NCBI RefSeq assembly: GCF_030403435.1
Contig: NZ_JAUEPH010000003.1
Span: 372,001 to 436,000 of the forward strand
Direction of reading: 5' to 3'
DNA from: Algoriphagus sediminis
Lineage (GTDB): Bacteria > Bacteroidota > Bacteroidia > Cytophagales > Cyclobacteriaceae
DNA length: 64,000 bases
Shown one piece after another: positions 1-12,700 of this stretch. The position numbers and the translations under genes were made by a program. Under the pieces are notes generated by a model. It saw only the letters and a program-made list of their open reading frames with translations, was not told where the DNA came from and made no database searches. How positions within the stretch are numbered: position 1 is the stretch's first letter; every line of letters begins with the position of its first letter.

Positions 1-81
1 TAAGTCTCCTTTGATATAGCTATCCCAGAAAAAATTATATAGTTGTAGAGCTTTCTCCTCCCTATTTTTCTTACTGTCCAT
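1..81 (-). CDS. Start of a further protein, probably another sensor kinase, cut by the left edge
   Basis: Only the first 27 codons are visible. The ATG at 81-79 overlaps the TGA of the upstream kinase by one base (TGATG), the usual sign of translational coupling, and the frame stays open to the edge. The peptide starts [20 protein letters not shown], charged and without a signal peptide. The same first codons recur in the deleted vestige at 7356-7446, where they are joined to a histidine-kinase C-terminus. I therefore infer that this gene also encodes a kinase, with a soluble, possibly SnoaL-like, N-terminal domain. Family assignment is inference; that a gene starts here is well supported. 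Confidence 0.6.
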   Translation of the reverse strand, partial: MDSKKNREEKALQLYNFFWDSYIKGDL

Positions 82-3000
82 CAATCTTCGGGCTCAATGG
101 GTAAATAAATGACCATTTCGGTGCCTTCACCTACTATACTTTTCACCCGAAGGTCACCGCCATGTGCTTTGATGATATCATAGCTTAAGCTTAAACCCAA
201 TCCAGTTCCACTACCTGTAGGCTTGGTGGTAAAGAAGGGCTGGAAGATTTTATCAATGATGGATTTAGGAATTCCCCCACCATTGTCTTTGACACAAATC
301 TCCACTCCACCGATACTGCCTAAATCTACCAAGCGGGATTGGACGGATACCTTAGGCTTGTAAGAGTCGGCATTTTGTTCATCTCCGGAAATCACAGATT
401 TTTTCCGCTCAGAACAGGCATAGAAGGCATTATTAATCAGATTGAGAAATACCCTTCCTATGTCTTGAGAAACTACTTTTACCCGAGGAATATTTGAATC
501 CAAGTCCGTTTCAAAGTCAGCTGAAAAACTCTTATCCTTTGCTCTAAGCCCATGATAACTTAGACGAAGAAATTCATCTGCCAGGGCATTTAGATTGGTC
601 AGTTTTTTTTCTGTGTCACTGCTTCTGCTATGTTCGAGCATTCCTTTGACTATGGAGTCTGCCCGCTTGCCATGATGATTGATTTTACTCAGGTTTTCCT
701 TTAGGTCTTTACTAATAGCCTTTGCCTCTTCAAGGTTTCCACCTTCCAGCTCCTCATTCATTTCATCAATCAGTTCCTCACTTACTTCTGAGAAGTTATT
801 GACAAAGTTCAGCGGGTTTTGGATTTCATGGGCTATACCTGCAGTCAGTTCACCAAGAGATGCCATTTTTTCGGCTTGAATAAGTTGAGACTGTGTCGCT
901 TTTAGTTCTGTATAGGCTTTTTCGATCTCCTTTGCCTGGGCTACCTCTCGCTCAAGACTTTGGGCCCTTTCTTTCATTCGAATTCTTCGTTTCAACCCGG
1001 AATAGGAAACAAAACCTATCATTACCAAAAGAAAGGCATAGAATGAATAGGCCCACCAAGTCTTCCACCATGGAGGAAGAATGGTCACAATTATGGATTT
1101 CGGGACTTCATTCCACACCCCATAAGCATTGGAAGCGATTACTTTGAAGGTATAAGTCCCAGGCTCAAGATTGGTATAGGCTGCAAAGTTCCGGTTGTCA
1201 TAAATCCAGTCTTGATCCAAGCCTTCCATCATATGGGCATATTGGTTTTTAGAAGGATTGGCATAGTGTAAGGCTGCAAATTCAAAGCTCAAGTCATTTT
1301 GATCATGTTTAAGCTTAACCTCCTTTGTTGCCAATAAATCGACTTCCAAAGGAGAGTTTTCCTTCATATCATAGACAGATTGATTGGAGATCAAGAGATT
1401 TGAAAAAATGACCGAAGGGGGGACTTTATTTGAAGTAATCGTAGAAAAGGTGGTCAGGCCATGATCTCCTCCAAAATAGAAATTGCCATCAGGAGTTTTA
1501 TCTGCCGCCAGAGAGAGAAAGGATTCCCCACCTATGCCATCGTCTTCGTTGTAATTGATAAAAGTAACCTTGTCCAATGCTTCATTTTGCATCATTTGGA
1601 TTAGACCATTTTGCGTGGAAAACCACATTTCTCCATTTTCTCCAGGTAAAACAGTCTCAATGAAATTGGTTGGCAGCCCATCTTGCTCCGTGAAATAGCT
1701 TAATTCATCAGCTTCAATATCTAAGATATTAATGCCTCCATAAGTCGCCATCCATAGTTGTCCATCTTTTTCTAATACATCATAGACTTGCTTATCACTC
1801 AAAGTGGAGGGATCTGAGGGGTCACTGGTGTAGTAATTTGTGGAATTGGTGGCTGGATCTATACGAGTCACTCCAGCATTGATACTTGCAACCCAAATGT
1901 ATTTTTCTCCAATCTCGATGTCAGAGATATTGGAATCTTGAATGATTATTTCGGCATTCTGTTCATTTACATTGACCACTGTGGATTCGCTTCGGATATC
2001 CGCCTCTTGCTTGAAGATGGCGATGCCATAGAGGGGAAGTAGGTCCGGTTCAGGTGCATTAAAATCATTAAAGTGGTGACTGTCGTCTGAGGAGTAGCGT
2101 AGGGAGTAAGTGCCGGGGTTTAATTCGATTTGTGTGATTTGTAGTCGGTTTTTGGGGCTCCCTCCAGCCCAGAAAGTATCATCAATAGATTCTATTCCCA
2201 CGACGGTTTCACCTGTGGAGTTTTGAAGCCAACCATAATCAGCCATACTTGCAGGATCACCTTCACCAACTGTCACCAAAAAGTAGGTTCCCCTTTCAGC
2301 GATTTCGAAACCTTGGGTTAACTCTTCGCTTTGTCCCACTCGTTCAATACTCGCAATTTCTTTGTCCTCCACAAGCCAGGTTTTTATTTGGGAAATAATT
2401 TCATCTGAGTAGGTTTGTGCGTATTGACTCACTATTTCATCAAATGATTCTGTCTTGGGGTCGAAGACGGTTAGTCCTCCATTAGTACCCACCCATATTT
2501 TCCCGGTTTTGTCTTCCCGAATTACCCTAACCTGATCGTTGGGTAAACCCTTTTCCTGGCTCAAGGCATCTCGCTTATACCGTTTGATTTCATTATAGTT
2601 TTGGTCCATTTTGATGAGACCATCTCCCCAGGTACCGATCCAAAGTGTGCCATCTGTCTGCTCATAAATAGCTCTTGCTGAGCCTCCAAACATGTCATTG
2701 GCCGAATTAAAAGCTACCTTTTGAATAGAGCCGTCCGATTCATTAAGTACATTGATCCCATTTCCTCGAGTACCCATAAAAACCTTACCCGGGTTGTTTT
2801 TGGAAGCAAACAAACCAAATGCGCCGCCAGAACTTATAGTCTTGTTGTTTTGTGGGTCATGTGTGTAAAATTTAAACGGTTGGCTTAATGGGTCGTATTT
2901 AAATAGTCCGTCGGTTAGAGATCCAAACCAGAAGATCCCACTCCGATCCATTATCAATTCGGTGAACCTTATGGTCCAGCCTCCTGAATTTACCCTCCTA

Positions 3001-3956
3001 TTTCCCGGGATGATTACTTCTTCATATTGATCGGTATTCCCTTTAAATTTATAGACACCTCTTATGTTATTCATGATCCAGATGTTTCCCTCATAATCCT
3101 CCTTGATGGAGTTGAAAAATGTGCTTACATCTCCATTTAGGTAGTCATATTCGACGATAGTTTTGAGATCATTGGTGGCTGGGTTGTATTTGTATATTCC
3201 TTTTCTGCTGGTAAACCAAAGGATACCATCTTGGTCAGAATAAAACGCGGTTATTAAATTTTCGAGGGAGTTGAAATCATTTCCTTCAGGAAATTTTATT
3301 GGGACGAACAATTCCGATCCTTTTGCCAAATGTAATAGACCGTGCTCAGTAGAAGCACCCCAAATTCCACCGTTTCGATCCTCATAGATGAGCCTTGCAA
3401 ACCCGCTATGTACCGCTTCTCTACCGTTGATCTGGGTATAAGGAGCCATTACCCATGTGTCTTTTTTAGGGTCAAACCGTAATATCCCAAATGCTAATGT
3501 TCCTGCCCAGACCCTCCCTTGTGAATCCACCAGCACACCAGGTGTTCGGCCAATACCAGCGGTTTGAAATATTGAATCGAAATTGTAATTCTTGAAAATG
3601 TTCTTTGCACGATCGTAGTATGTTGCACCTAATTCATTTCCTATCCAAAGGTTTTGAAGAGAATCCTTAGCAATATCGATTACAGTATTGTGTTGTAAGC
3701 TAGTAGAATCTCCTATGATATTTCGGTAGGTCTTCCAGGTAAAACCATCATAACTTTGAATACCATTTGCGGTGCCCAACCAAATAAGCCCATAATCATC
3801 TTGAATAAGTGCTCTCACATTTGGAGAAGCCAGACCATTAGATATAGAAATCGTTTCTAAGCTGATTTCTTGAGCCGGTACTTCTTCAGAGTTTACCCAA
3901 ATGAAAGTGAGAAGTAGCAGAAAAATTAGGATCGATTTAGAAAAGAAAAGTTTCAT
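81..3956 (-). CDS. Two-component propeller sensor histidine kinase
   Basis: Membrane sensor kinase of 1291 residues. An N-terminal signal or membrane segment (about 7-22) is followed by a long periplasmic region of reporter-propeller blades with recurring LWIGT/IWVGT motifs, a Y_Y_Y domain (about 890-955), a transmembrane helix (about 966-987), a coiled-coil linker, and a kinase core with H-box HEIQNPLNF (His about 1043), N-box LINNAFYA, G1 DNGGGIP and G2 GTGLGL. There is no receiver or DNA-binding domain, so it must signal to a separate response regulator not seen here. Residues of about 550-650 do not look like propeller and seem to be an inserted beta-rich domain. It is the first full kinase of an array of near-identical cores and overlaps the next gene at its 3' end. 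The ligand cannot be told. Confidence 0.93.
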   Translation of the reverse strand: MKLFFSKSILIFLLLLTFIWVNSEEVPAQEISLETISISNGLASPNVRALIQDDYGLIWLGTANGIQSYDGFTWKTYRNIIGDSTSLQHNTVIDIAKDSLQNLWIGNELGATYYDRAKNIFKNYNFDSIFQTAGIGRTPGVLVDSQGRVWAGTLAFGILRFDPKKDTWVMAPYTQINGREAVHSGFARLIYEDRNGGIWGASTEHGLLHLAKGSELFVPIKFPEGNDFNSLENLITAFYSDQDGILWFTSRKGIYKYNPATNDLKTIVEYDYLNGDVSTFFNSIKEDYEGNIWIMNNIRGVYKFKGNTDQYEEVIIPGNRRVNSGGWTIRFTELIMDRSGIFWFGSLTDGLFKYDPLSQPFKFYTHDPQNNKTISSGGAFGLFASKNNPGKVFMGTRGNGINVLNESDGSIQKVAFNSANDMFGGSARAIYEQTDGTLWIGTWGDGLIKMDQNYNEIKRYKRDALSQEKGLPNDQVRVIREDKTGKIWVGTNGGLTVFDPKTESFDEIVSQYAQTYSDEIISQIKTWLVEDKEIASIERVGQSEELTQGFEIAERGTYFLVTVGEGDPASMADYGWLQNSTGETVVGIESIDDTFWAGGSPKNRLQITQIELNPGTYSLRYSSDDSHHFNDFNAPEPDLLPLYGIAIFKQEADIRSESTVVNVNEQNAEIIIQDSNISDIEIGEKYIWVASINAGVTRIDPATNSTNYYTSDPSDPSTLSDKQVYDVLEKDGQLWMATYGGINILDIEADELSYFTEQDGLPTNFIETVLPGENGEMWFSTQNGLIQMMQNEALDKVTFINYNEDDGIGGESFLSLAADKTPDGNFYFGGDHGLTTFSTITSNKVPPSVIFSNLLISNQSVYDMKENSPLEVDLLATKEVKLKHDQNDLSFEFAALHYANPSKNQYAHMMEGLDQDWIYDNRNFAAYTNLEPGTYTFKVIASNAYGVWNEVPKSIIVTILPPWWKTWWAYSFYAFLLVMIGFVSYSGLKRRIRMKERAQSLEREVAQAKEIEKAYTELKATQSQLIQAEKMASLGELTAGIAHEIQNPLNFVNNFSEVSEELIDEMNEELEGGNLEEAKAISKDLKENLSKINHHGKRADSIVKGMLEHSRSSDTEKKLTNLNALADEFLRLSYHGLRAKDKSFSADFETDLDSNIPRVKVVSQDIGRVFLNLINNAFYACSERKKSVISGDEQNADSYKPKVSVQSRLVDLGSIGGVEICVKDNGGGIPKSIIDKIFQPFFTTKPTGSGTGLGLSLSYDIIKAHGGDLRVKSIVGEGTEMVIYLPIEPED

Positions 3957-4028
3957 AGTTTTTGGTAAACTTGGATGGTGATTACTGTCGTTTTTTTGAT
4001 TTTTGAAGTATTGAATAGTGCAATGGCA

Positions 4029-7000
4029 CTATTCTTCAATAGGTAAATAGATGATCATTTCGGTACCTTCACCTTCCTTGCTTTTCACCCTAAGGTCACC
4101 ACCATGTGCCTTGATGATATCATAGCTTAAGCTTAAGCCCAATCCGGTTCCGCTGCCTGTAGGCTTGGTGGTAAAGAAGGGCTGGAAGATTTTTTCAATG
4201 ATGGATTTAGGAATTCCTCCACCATTGTCTTTGACATAAATCTCCACTCCACCTATACCGCCTAAATCTACCAATCGGGATTGCACGGATACCTTTGGTT
4301 TATAGGATTCGTTCATTTCTTCTTCTCCGGAAATCACACATCGTTTCCGCTCAGCGCAAGCGTAGAAGGCATTGTTTATCAGGTTCAATAAAACTCTACC
4401 GATATCTTGTCGAACAACAGGAACTTTCGGCAAATCTGGATCAAATTCAGTTTTGTAGTCTGCTGTGAAAGATTTGTCTTTTGCACGAAGTCCGTGATAG
4501 GAAAGCTTCAGGTACTCTTCAGCCAATACATTGAGATTGGTGGGCTGCTTTTCTCCTGAACTTGATCGACTGTGCTGGAGCATTCCTTTTACTATGGAAT
4601 CAGCCCTTTTTCCATGTTGAACGATTTTAGCTTCATTGGCCTGAATACTAGCCACGAGCTCCTTCACTTCCTCGAGATTTCCTTTTTTCAGTGCTTCATG
4701 AAGCTCATCAATAAGCTCTTGGTTAAGCTCAGAGAAGTTATTCACAAAATTTAATGGATTCTGAATTTCATGAGCAATCCCTGCCGTCAGCTCACCCAGT
4801 GAAGCCATTTTTTCGGATTGGATCAGCTGAGCCTGTGTGGCCTTGAGTCCTTCGTAGGCTTTCTCGATTTCTTTGGCCTGCGCCAATTCCTTTTCCCGAT
4901 TCTTTTCTTTTTCACGGGCTAATACCCTGGCTGTCTGGAATTTCACCACTGCGTACACGATTAAAGCAAAAAGAATGAAGTAAAGCACAAATGCCCACCA
5001 GGTAGCATACCAAGGAGGAAGGATTTCGAGGGAATAGCTGATCTCGTTTGAAATGGTTCCAAACGTATTCCTAGCTCTTGCTTTAAAGGTATAACTACCG
5101 TAAGGAAGATTCGAAAATTCACGATAAGTAGTCTCTCCCCATTCTGACCACTCTTCATCAAGGCCCTCTAAAAATGTCTGGTATTCAATCTGGTTTTCTC
5201 TGATAAAGAAAGGTGCTGTAAAATCAAAACGTATGGAATTCCCTTTAAACTGGATTTCTACACCTTCTTTCAAGGTAGATATGGGACCTTCTCCAGTTGA
5301 TACTCCACTGAAATATAAGGGCAGAGGATGGTCTGTTTTATAATCACTATTTGGATCTAGTCTGAGCAGTCCTCCGTCTGTACCTAACCAAACCACCCCA
5401 TTGGGCTCGGTATAACCAGAAGCCACTGCACTAGCAGTAATCAAATTAAAGGGATACGATTGGAGTTTGAAGCTACCATCTTCTTGTCGTACGGCCAGGC
5501 GCTTTTCCCCCTTAAAATCGAGATAAACATGACCTAACTCCGAAACTGCCAATCCGTAAGTATCCAAATTTATATTGGCCACCTCATCCGAGAAGCTGAA
5601 AACTGGGTCACGCTCGAATTCATTAGTACTCGTATTGAAGAAATAGAATCCGTCAATTCCAGAAGTATAAACTTTACCTTCAATTGGTCCTGCGGCTAAA
5701 CCCGAAAGCCCTCTTACCCCATCTTTTTCACCATACTCCTGCACGCTGGCATTAGCCACGTCCAGGTTACCTGAGGCGGTTTTTTGAAAAATAACCCTAA
5801 AAAGAATTCCTGCCTGAGTTCCGCCCCATAATTCTCCCTCCGCGTTTTCCGCGAGAGAATAAACCGAACGATCAACTCCATTAATTGAACCAACGATTTC
5901 GTAATCATATTCCCCATTTGCCTCCTTCTCTCTTCTCATTACAGTAATCCCAAACCCTCCACTTACAAACAAATAGCTAGGGTGAAATTTAGATTTTATA
6001 ACTCTCAGGGATTGTAATGCATCCGTACCCGGGATCGTTTTTGCTTCTCTGCCTTTTATTTCATAGATGCCTACACCTGTGCTTAGCATTTGGTTTCCAT
6101 CAGCTTCGAGATCAAAAACTTGAGTGTTTCCTACACCCTCTACCTGCTTGACCACTCCGTCCGATTTGTCTAGATATAGGACACTGGTAGAGGTACCGAT
6201 ATATAAATTATCGTCATAGGCACTTAAGGATAGCGGGCTGCCGATTTCGTATTCATCAGAATCAATTCTAGAGACAGGTGAAAAGATTTCAATTTTCGAA
6301 AGCCCACTGTTGGTCCCAACCCATAAGTTTGATGTGTTGTCTAAATGAAAAGCATACACACTTTGATCTGTAATAGAGTTTTTAACGTTATAATGAGCCT
6401 TCATTTTACCTTCCTGATCGATGATAAAAAATCCATTGCCAAGCACACTTAGCGCATATGTACTGTCAGGAAGGGCAAGGGCTTTGTAAAGGCTTCTTTC
6501 TTGAAGAAGATCGTCTATTTCTGTGGGGAAAGGAGTGAAATTTTGTCCATCATAGTGATAAAGTCCACCGGCAAAAGCACCCACAAGAAAGCCTTCTGAA
6601 TCTCCATAGGGCAATAAAACTTGTACTCTGTCTTCACCTAAAAACTCGCTACCCTCCACCAAGGTCAAGGCCCCATTTTCCTCTTTAAATAGACCCAGAT
6701 TCATTTGATGAGTGTAGTAGGTATCATTGAAGCTAAAACCATACATAAAATTTGTGTCCGGCTTCCACACTTTGATATTACTGCCTTCAGTCTCCGTGCC
6801 TGGAGTGTAAACAAAAATGGCCTCCCTAGCCTGAAAATAAATTTTCCCTTTACTTTCCCTGATGGACCAAATGTCATTAAAGACCATATCCGCTGGAAAA
6901 TTAGCAAGCAGTGATTTCTCTATGGTGTTCCCTAGAGAGTCCTTGGTGACAATCCCGAAATCTCCCAGTGATCCAAAGTAGAAGGTACTGTCTGAAGCAA

Positions 7001-7304
7001 GCAAAGTTGACCTCACATTGGTGTTGAACTCCGTAGTGGGTGAAGCCAGAAGCTCCCAACTTTTACCGTCAAACTTCTGTAGACCAGAACTAGTACCCAC
7101 GAGAAGAAAGCCCTCCTTATTTTGATTGACGTTCCAGACTTGCTGTCCTGCTAAATTATCGTCACCCACCACATAATTGGTGAAACTCGGGACAGCCTTA
7201 GAGAAATTTATTTGGCCTAAGGAATTTTGGCAAAAGCCAAAAAGCATTGCGGTATACAACGCGGTGGTTGCAACCAATCTGAAAGATGAAAAAAATCTCT
7301 TCAT
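4029..7304 (-). CDS. Propeller sensor histidine kinase, second of the array
   Basis: A 1091-residue membrane sensor kinase if read from the ATG at 7304, which gives a good signal peptide ([11 protein letters not shown]... ending about SLGQ). An in-frame start at 7337 would add 11 non-signal residues. A periplasmic propeller is followed by a Y_Y_Y domain, a transmembrane helix, a coiled coil containing [11 protein letters not shown], and a kinase core with H-box HEIQNPLNF (His about 845), N-box, G1 DNGGGIP and G2 GTGLGL. The last 250 or so residues are nearly the same as in the 81-3956 kinase, while the sensor half has diverged. That pattern indicates tandem duplication with conservation or gene conversion of the kinase half. 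A 72-bp gap separates it from the next gene. Confidence 0.93.
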   Translation of the reverse strand: MKRFFSSFRLVATTALYTAMLFGFCQNSLGQINFSKAVPSFTNYVVGDDNLAGQQVWNVNQNKEGFLLVGTSSGLQKFDGKSWELLASPTTEFNTNVRSTLLASDSTFYFGSLGDFGIVTKDSLGNTIEKSLLANFPADMVFNDIWSIRESKGKIYFQAREAIFVYTPGTETEGSNIKVWKPDTNFMYGFSFNDTYYTHQMNLGLFKEENGALTLVEGSEFLGEDRVQVLLPYGDSEGFLVGAFAGGLYHYDGQNFTPFPTEIDDLLQERSLYKALALPDSTYALSVLGNGFFIIDQEGKMKAHYNVKNSITDQSVYAFHLDNTSNLWVGTNSGLSKIEIFSPVSRIDSDEYEIGSPLSLSAYDDNLYIGTSTSVLYLDKSDGVVKQVEGVGNTQVFDLEADGNQMLSTGVGIYEIKGREAKTIPGTDALQSLRVIKSKFHPSYLFVSGGFGITVMRREKEANGEYDYEIVGSINGVDRSVYSLAENAEGELWGGTQAGILFRVIFQKTASGNLDVANASVQEYGEKDGVRGLSGLAAGPIEGKVYTSGIDGFYFFNTSTNEFERDPVFSFSDEVANINLDTYGLAVSELGHVYLDFKGEKRLAVRQEDGSFKLQSYPFNLITASAVASGYTEPNGVVWLGTDGGLLRLDPNSDYKTDHPLPLYFSGVSTGEGPISTLKEGVEIQFKGNSIRFDFTAPFFIRENQIEYQTFLEGLDEEWSEWGETTYREFSNLPYGSYTFKARARNTFGTISNEISYSLEILPPWYATWWAFVLYFILFALIVYAVVKFQTARVLAREKEKNREKELAQAKEIEKAYEGLKATQAQLIQSEKMASLGELTAGIAHEIQNPLNFVNNFSELNQELIDELHEALKKGNLEEVKELVASIQANEAKIVQHGKRADSIVKGMLQHSRSSSGEKQPTNLNVLAEEYLKLSYHGLRAKDKSFTADYKTEFDPDLPKVPVVRQDIGRVLLNLINNAFYACAERKRCVISGEEEMNESYKPKVSVQSRLVDLGGIGGVEIYVKDNGGGIPKSIIEKIFQPFFTTKPTGSGTGLGLSLSYDIIKAHGGDLRVKSKEGEGTEMIIYLPIEE

Positions 7305-7355
7305 GATATTATGTTTAATTATGGGTGTACTTCTCATGTCATAATTTACTCAAAA

Positions 7356-7446
7356 TCAATAGGTAGGAAGACTGATAATGAATTCACTTCCTTCCCCTTA
7401 CTTACTTTTAATCTTTATTTCCCCTCCCTATTTTCTTACTATCCAT
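7356..7446 (-). pseudogene. Internally deleted vestige of a histidine kinase gene
   Basis: Reading the minus strand from 7446, an ATG overlaps the TAA of the upstream kinase exactly as at position 81. It gives MDSKK and then a frame-shifted copy of the start seen at 1-81; the A-run is one base shorter. After about 36 bases another frame reads LKVSKGEGSEFIISLPTY followed by TGA. That is the last beta-strand region of a HisKA/HATPase protein and matches the C-termini of the neighbouring kinases in pattern. So both ends of a kinase gene survive and about 2-3 kb between them is lost. Length and frameshift exclude function. Confidence 0.8.
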
Positions 7447-9572
7447 TAATCTTGAATCACAATAGGTAAGTAAATGATCATTTCGGTACCTTCACCTTCC
7501 TTGCTTTTTACCCTTAGATCGCCTCCATGTGCCTTAATGATGTCGTAGCTCAAACTAAGGCCCAGACCTGTCCCTTGCCCAGTGGGCTTAGTGGTGAAGA
7601 AAGGCTGGAAGATTTTGTCCTTTGCTTTGGCAGGTATGCCGTCTGCGTTATCGACCACTGAGAATTCTACCCCAGTAGGATTCCCATCCATTTCTATAAG
7701 CTTACTTTTTACAAGCACCTTGGGCAGGAATGAGGAGTTCTGATTTTTTTTGGCCTTTTTATTTACTTCATAGAAGGCATTGTTGATAAGGTTCAAAAAC
7801 GCCCTGCTGATGTCAGAAGCGTTGACTTCCAGTTTTGGGATCCTGGAATCTAAATCTGTTTCAAAGTCCGATTGAAAGCTTTTGTCTTTGGCCCTTAGTC
7901 CATGGTAGCTCAACCTCAAGTATTCATCTGCCAAAGCATTAAGATCAGTTTCTTCTCTTTCACCATCGCTCTTTCTGCTATGCTCAAGCATGCCACGTAC
8001 AATTTCCCCTGCACGCTTTCCATGATGATTGATTTTCGAAAGGTTTTCTTTTAAGTCCTTAGCGATGAACTTGACTTCTTCAAGATCTCCCTTCTCGATT
8101 TCTTCATTGATTTCATCCACTAATTCAACACTTACTTCTGAAAAATTATTTACAAAGTTTAGAGGGTTCTGAATCTCATGAGCGATTCCCGCGGTAAGCT
8201 CTCCGAGAGAGGCCATCTTTTCAGATTGTATCAGCTGTGCTTGAGTTGATTTTAGGTTTTCCAGAGACTCCTTTAAGTCTTTTGTTCTTTTGGCTACTTG
8301 CTTTTCAAGTTTTTCATTTTGCGAAGCAAGAATTTCTTCCCGCTCTTTGGATAATCTTTCGACTTCAGCCAGGTTTTTTTTAAGTTTTTTGGTTCTTTTT
8401 CCAAGTGTTCCTACCACATAAGCTCCGAATCCAAGTGGTATAGCTAAACCTGTAAATTGACTTAATGTATCCAGCCCTCCAGTTTCTAAACCTAGAATTG
8501 TCCAAATTCCTCCCAATATTGGAGGGATTAAAAAAATTGAGGTAAGGGTGGCTATGATTCTTGACGGGATTTTGTGCGAACTCCTTTGGAGGTAACAAGC
8601 GCGATAAATGGATATAAGGATCAAAAGCGAGTAGATGGTCCTTGGAATCTCGGCTATATCAAAATATCCCAAAATAACCGGGATTATAGAGGCAAAAACC
8701 ACGATTTTTAACCACAGATCTTTCTTCCTTTCAAGCAACTCGAATGCTAAAAGCAGAATTAAAACAAATCCTGCCGCTCCAAAGAGGTTGTTCAAAGTAC
8801 TCAGTTCAACCCTTTGACCTATGTACAGCGTTTCTATAGATGCAAATCCTGATAAAACTATACTTAAGTTTAACAAACTGAGGTACAGATTTTCTCTTTC
8901 TCTGGTATAAATCCATATGCCAAGAAAAAGAAGTGTCAAAAAAGTTACAGTCCCCAAGATCATAAAAATGATGGGCTTGAAGTCTTCAATGTCTGATCGC
9001 ACAACTTTCAAGGTATACCCATCGGACTTCGCATAGGAATTTGACCCCATCCTGAGAAATAGGTGTGGGCTGTTCCTTTCTGGAAAAAACCTGTTAGTAT
9101 GGATATATTGGTATCTGATGGCAATGACATATTGTTTGCCAGAATCCAGACTAGCTAAACTAAAGTTTCCTTGATAGGGAATCCCTTCCGGTTCAGTCCC
9201 GATTTTTCCAACTTCTAAAATCTTATCTCCATTCAGATAAATTTCAGCGGCTCCTCTTTGGAACAATTGAAACATAACTGAGTCATATTGAGTGTCTGAG
9301 CTTATGTATTTCCTGAACCAAAAAACTTCATTTTCTTCTATTTGGTCAACAGAGTCCAGCATTGCCAATTGCCAATTTGAAAAGGTCTTCCAGCCTGAGT
9401 CGTCATAATCAAATTCTTTCCAGCTTAGGTCATCTCCTTTGGAGTAGTGCCAGTTAAGCGACATGGTAACATATGCTGAATCTAGATCTGTTTGCAGCCT
9501 GGCTATATCCTTTTCTTGTCCCTGGACAAAAAATGACATTAGAAAAGCGGAAATAAAAAAGAGATATTTCAT
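7446..9572 (-). CDS. 7TM sensor histidine kinase with jelly-roll sensor domain
   Basis: A 708-residue kinase with a different sensor half from its neighbours. It has a signal peptide (1-18) and a periplasmic domain with the galactose-binding-like pattern W..FDYDDSGW (about 35-175), typical of 7TMR-DISM proteins. About seven transmembrane helices follow (195-395), then a long coiled coil (about 395-440) and a kinase core with H-box HEIQNPLNF (His about 460), N-box LINNAFYE, G1 as DNADGIP (A for G) and G2 GTGLGL. The kinase half is closely related to the other two kinases. No receiver is attached and no response regulator lies next to it. It begins the minus-strand kinase array and is divergent from the Tricorn gene, with a shared 174-bp upstream region. 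Confidence 0.92.
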   Translation of the reverse strand: MKYLFFISAFLMSFFVQGQEKDIARLQTDLDSAYVTMSLNWHYSKGDDLSWKEFDYDDSGWKTFSNWQLAMLDSVDQIEENEVFWFRKYISSDTQYDSVMFQLFQRGAAEIYLNGDKILEVGKIGTEPEGIPYQGNFSLASLDSGKQYVIAIRYQYIHTNRFFPERNSPHLFLRMGSNSYAKSDGYTLKVVRSDIEDFKPIIFMILGTVTFLTLLFLGIWIYTRERENLYLSLLNLSIVLSGFASIETLYIGQRVELSTLNNLFGAAGFVLILLLAFELLERKKDLWLKIVVFASIIPVILGYFDIAEIPRTIYSLLILISIYRACYLQRSSHKIPSRIIATLTSIFLIPPILGGIWTILGLETGGLDTLSQFTGLAIPLGFGAYVVGTLGKRTKKLKKNLAEVERLSKEREEILASQNEKLEKQVAKRTKDLKESLENLKSTQAQLIQSEKMASLGELTAGIAHEIQNPLNFVNNFSEVSVELVDEINEEIEKGDLEEVKFIAKDLKENLSKINHHGKRAGEIVRGMLEHSRKSDGEREETDLNALADEYLRLSYHGLRAKDKSFQSDFETDLDSRIPKLEVNASDISRAFLNLINNAFYEVNKKAKKNQNSSFLPKVLVKSKLIEMDGNPTGVEFSVVDNADGIPAKAKDKIFQPFFTTKPTGQGTGLGLSLSYDIIKAHGGDLRVKSKEGEGTEMIIYLPIVIQD

Positions 9573-9746
9573 CGGATCAGATTCCTGGAAAATTTTATTA
9601 GACCCTAAAAAGTTTTACCTGACCTTAAGGGGTCGATTAGTTTTTTATGGGAGGTGGATCAAAACAATTTTTTATCAATATATTCAATCCGATTGATACA
9701 ATCATTATTCACATAGTGCAATTTTCTGTATTTGAACCTTAGAAAA

Positions 9747-12700
9747 ATGAAGCTAAAATTATTTCTTGCCTTTTTCACGGCAACTCTTTTTTCACTGATC
9801 AGCCATGCTCAATCTGGATACTTTATGCATCCGGATATTTCCGGCGATCAAATTGTCTTTGTCTCCGAAGGAGATATTTGGAAGGTTTCCGCGAGTGGTG
9901 GATCTGCCATTCGCCTCACCACACATCCAGGGGACGAGTCCGACCCCAAACTTTCACCAGATGGAAAATGGGTGGCCTATGCAGCTAGCTATGAAGGACC
10001 GACAGAGGTTTATGTTATTTCTATTCAAGGAGGCCTACCAAAACGGCTTACTTATGAGGCGTCAAGTTCTACTCCCACGGGATGGAAAGGGAATGAACAG
10101 GTAGCTTATATGACCACTCAATATTCTACCCTTCCCAGGCTGAGGACTGTTCTGGTGAATGTGGAAAATTTGGAGAAGGAGTTTGTTCCGCTTTCCCTGG
10201 CGGCTGAAGGAACCTTTTCAGAAGATGGTAGCGACGTTTACTTTGTACGACCCTCCTTTCATAATAATGTAACCAAGCGATACGAGGGAGGAACAGCCCG
10301 AAAAATCTGGAAATATACAGACGGGGCTGAAGAGGCAGTTCGACTAACTCAGGACTACGACGGAGAAGACCATCACCCGGTTCATCATGGTGATAAAGTG
10401 TACTTTTTAAGCGCAAGGGACGGAATTATGAATGTCTGGTCAATGAGTACTGAGGGCTCCAATCTTACTCAGCTTACGACCGAAGACACATTCGATGTCA
10501 GAGAGTTTTCCTTATCTGAGAACCAATTGGTCTACCGGGTTGGAGCGGATTTAAAGTTGATGGATTTGGGATCTGGAAGTGAACAGCAGCTAGCCATAAG
10601 TTTGGTTTCAGATTTCGATCAACTACGGGAAAACTGGGTGACTAATCCAGAGCAATACATTACCAATGCATCTGTAAGCAATGATGGAGATCGGGTGGCA
10701 CTCACTGCTCGGGGACGAGTTTTTGTGTTTCCATCTAAGCAAGGAAGAGAGGTACGCTTGAGTAGAAAAGACGGTGTGAGGTACAGAGATGCTGTTTTTT
10801 CCAGTGACGGAAAGGAGATTTTGGTCTTTTCGGATGAAAGCTCAGAATTTGAAATTCATGCATATTCTAGCCTTGGACTGGATGAGGGAAGAGCATTGAC
10901 TTCGGATGGGGAAGTTTTAAGACAAAATCTGCTTCCTTCGCCTGATGGTAATAAGGTGGCCTATTCTGACTTGGACAATAAAATATGGATTCTCGATATT
11001 AACAGTGGAGCAAGCACTCAAGTTACCGAATCAGATGAGGATTTAACTACAATGCCCACATGGTCTCCCGATAGCAAGTTTCTTGCTTATGGACAAGCTG
11101 CGAGTAATACATTTTCTCAAATATGGATTTATGATTTAGCAGCAGCTAAAAATATCCCTGTGACCACTGACCGAATCAATTCGCTAAGCCCTCAATGGAG
11201 TCATGATGGAAATTGGTTGTACTTCTTATCAGATCGAAATTTTCAGTCCTTAGTGGGAAGCCCCTGGGGACAAAGACAGCCTGAGCCTTTCTGGGAGAAA
11301 CAGATGAAAATCTACCAGATCGCACTGAAAAAAGGGTTGGCATCTCCATTTCACCCTAAAACAGAACTTACTGAAGAAGAAAAAAAGGAAGAGGATGGTG
11401 CAGAGGTTTCGGTCAGTATAGATGAGGATGGTTTAATGGAAAGACTCTATGAAGTTCCGGTTCCTGCGGGAAATTATAAGAATCTCTTGGTCACGGATAA
11501 AGCTATTTACTTTCATCAAGTGGGCCCCGGCTTGGGCGTTTATTATGGAGGAGGTGCTCCATCTCGTGATAACCCAACCATCATGATGATGGCCATTGGT
11601 CCAGACGAGGAGCCGAAAGAATTCCTCAAAAACATCAATTCGTACACGCCTTCAGCCAACAACAAGTATATTCTTGCTACTCGGGGGAGTACCCATCACG
11701 TGGTACCCTTAGGAACCTCACCGGTTTCGGATCCATCTAAGTTTCGACTGGATCTGAGTGGCTGGAAATTCTCCATTGATCCGAGGGAGGACTGGAAGCA
11801 GATTTACACGGATGCCTGGAGAATGGAGCGAGACTATTTCTATGACAGAAATATGCATGGAGTAGATTGGGACGCAATGTATGAGAAGTATTTGCCTTTC
11901 GTAGATCGGGTGAGCAGCAGGGCTGAATTATCAGATGTGATCGGAGAAATGGTAGGAGAGCTCAGCGTACTTCACACCTCAGTCCGCGGAGGGGATCTAA
12001 GAAGTGGTGAGGATAATATCAGCTTTGGTACTCTCGGTGCCAGATTCTCTAGAAACGATAAGATGCAGGGATACTCCATTGAGCATATTTACCAAAGTGA
12101 TCCTGACTATCCGGATGAGATGTCACCATTGGCACATGCCCATGTGGATTTTGAAGTTGGGGATGTAATTACTCATGTGGATGGGGTTCCCGTGATGAGT
12201 GTACCGGACATTCATTATTTGCTTAGGGACAAAGCTGGAGAGCAAGTAAGAATCTCCTATTTAGGATCAGATGGAGCTGACAAAGGTGACGAAATCATAG
12301 TGCCAATGAGTTCTGGGGCGGATTATAATCTGCGCTACAATGAATGGGAATGGAGTCGAAGAATGAAGACAGAGGAAGCCAGTGAGGGAGACATTGGTTA
12401 TGTTCACTTAAGAGCCATGGGTTCTGGCGATATCAGTCAATGGTACAGGGATTTTTACCCTCAGTTTAAAAAGAAGGGTCTGGTCATCGATGTGCGTCAT
12501 AACCGGGGTGGAAATATTGATTCATTTATTTTAGAAAAGCTGATTCGGGAGGTGTTTTTCTATTGGAAAAGCAGGAATGGAGAGCCCTACTGGAATATGC
12601 CTTACTCCTTCAGAGGGCATCTGGTTTTACTCGTTGATGAGTTTACTGCATCTGATGGCGAAGCTTTTGCAGAAGGGTTCAGAAGACTGGGCTTGGGCAA

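Noticed and set aside
9573..9746. Bacteroidota-type promoter (TTG / TAnnTTTG) between the 7TM kinase and Tricorn genes, and in several other gaps
   Set aside because: Only partial matches such as TATTTGA were found, with wrong spacing or too close to the start; not specific enough to report.
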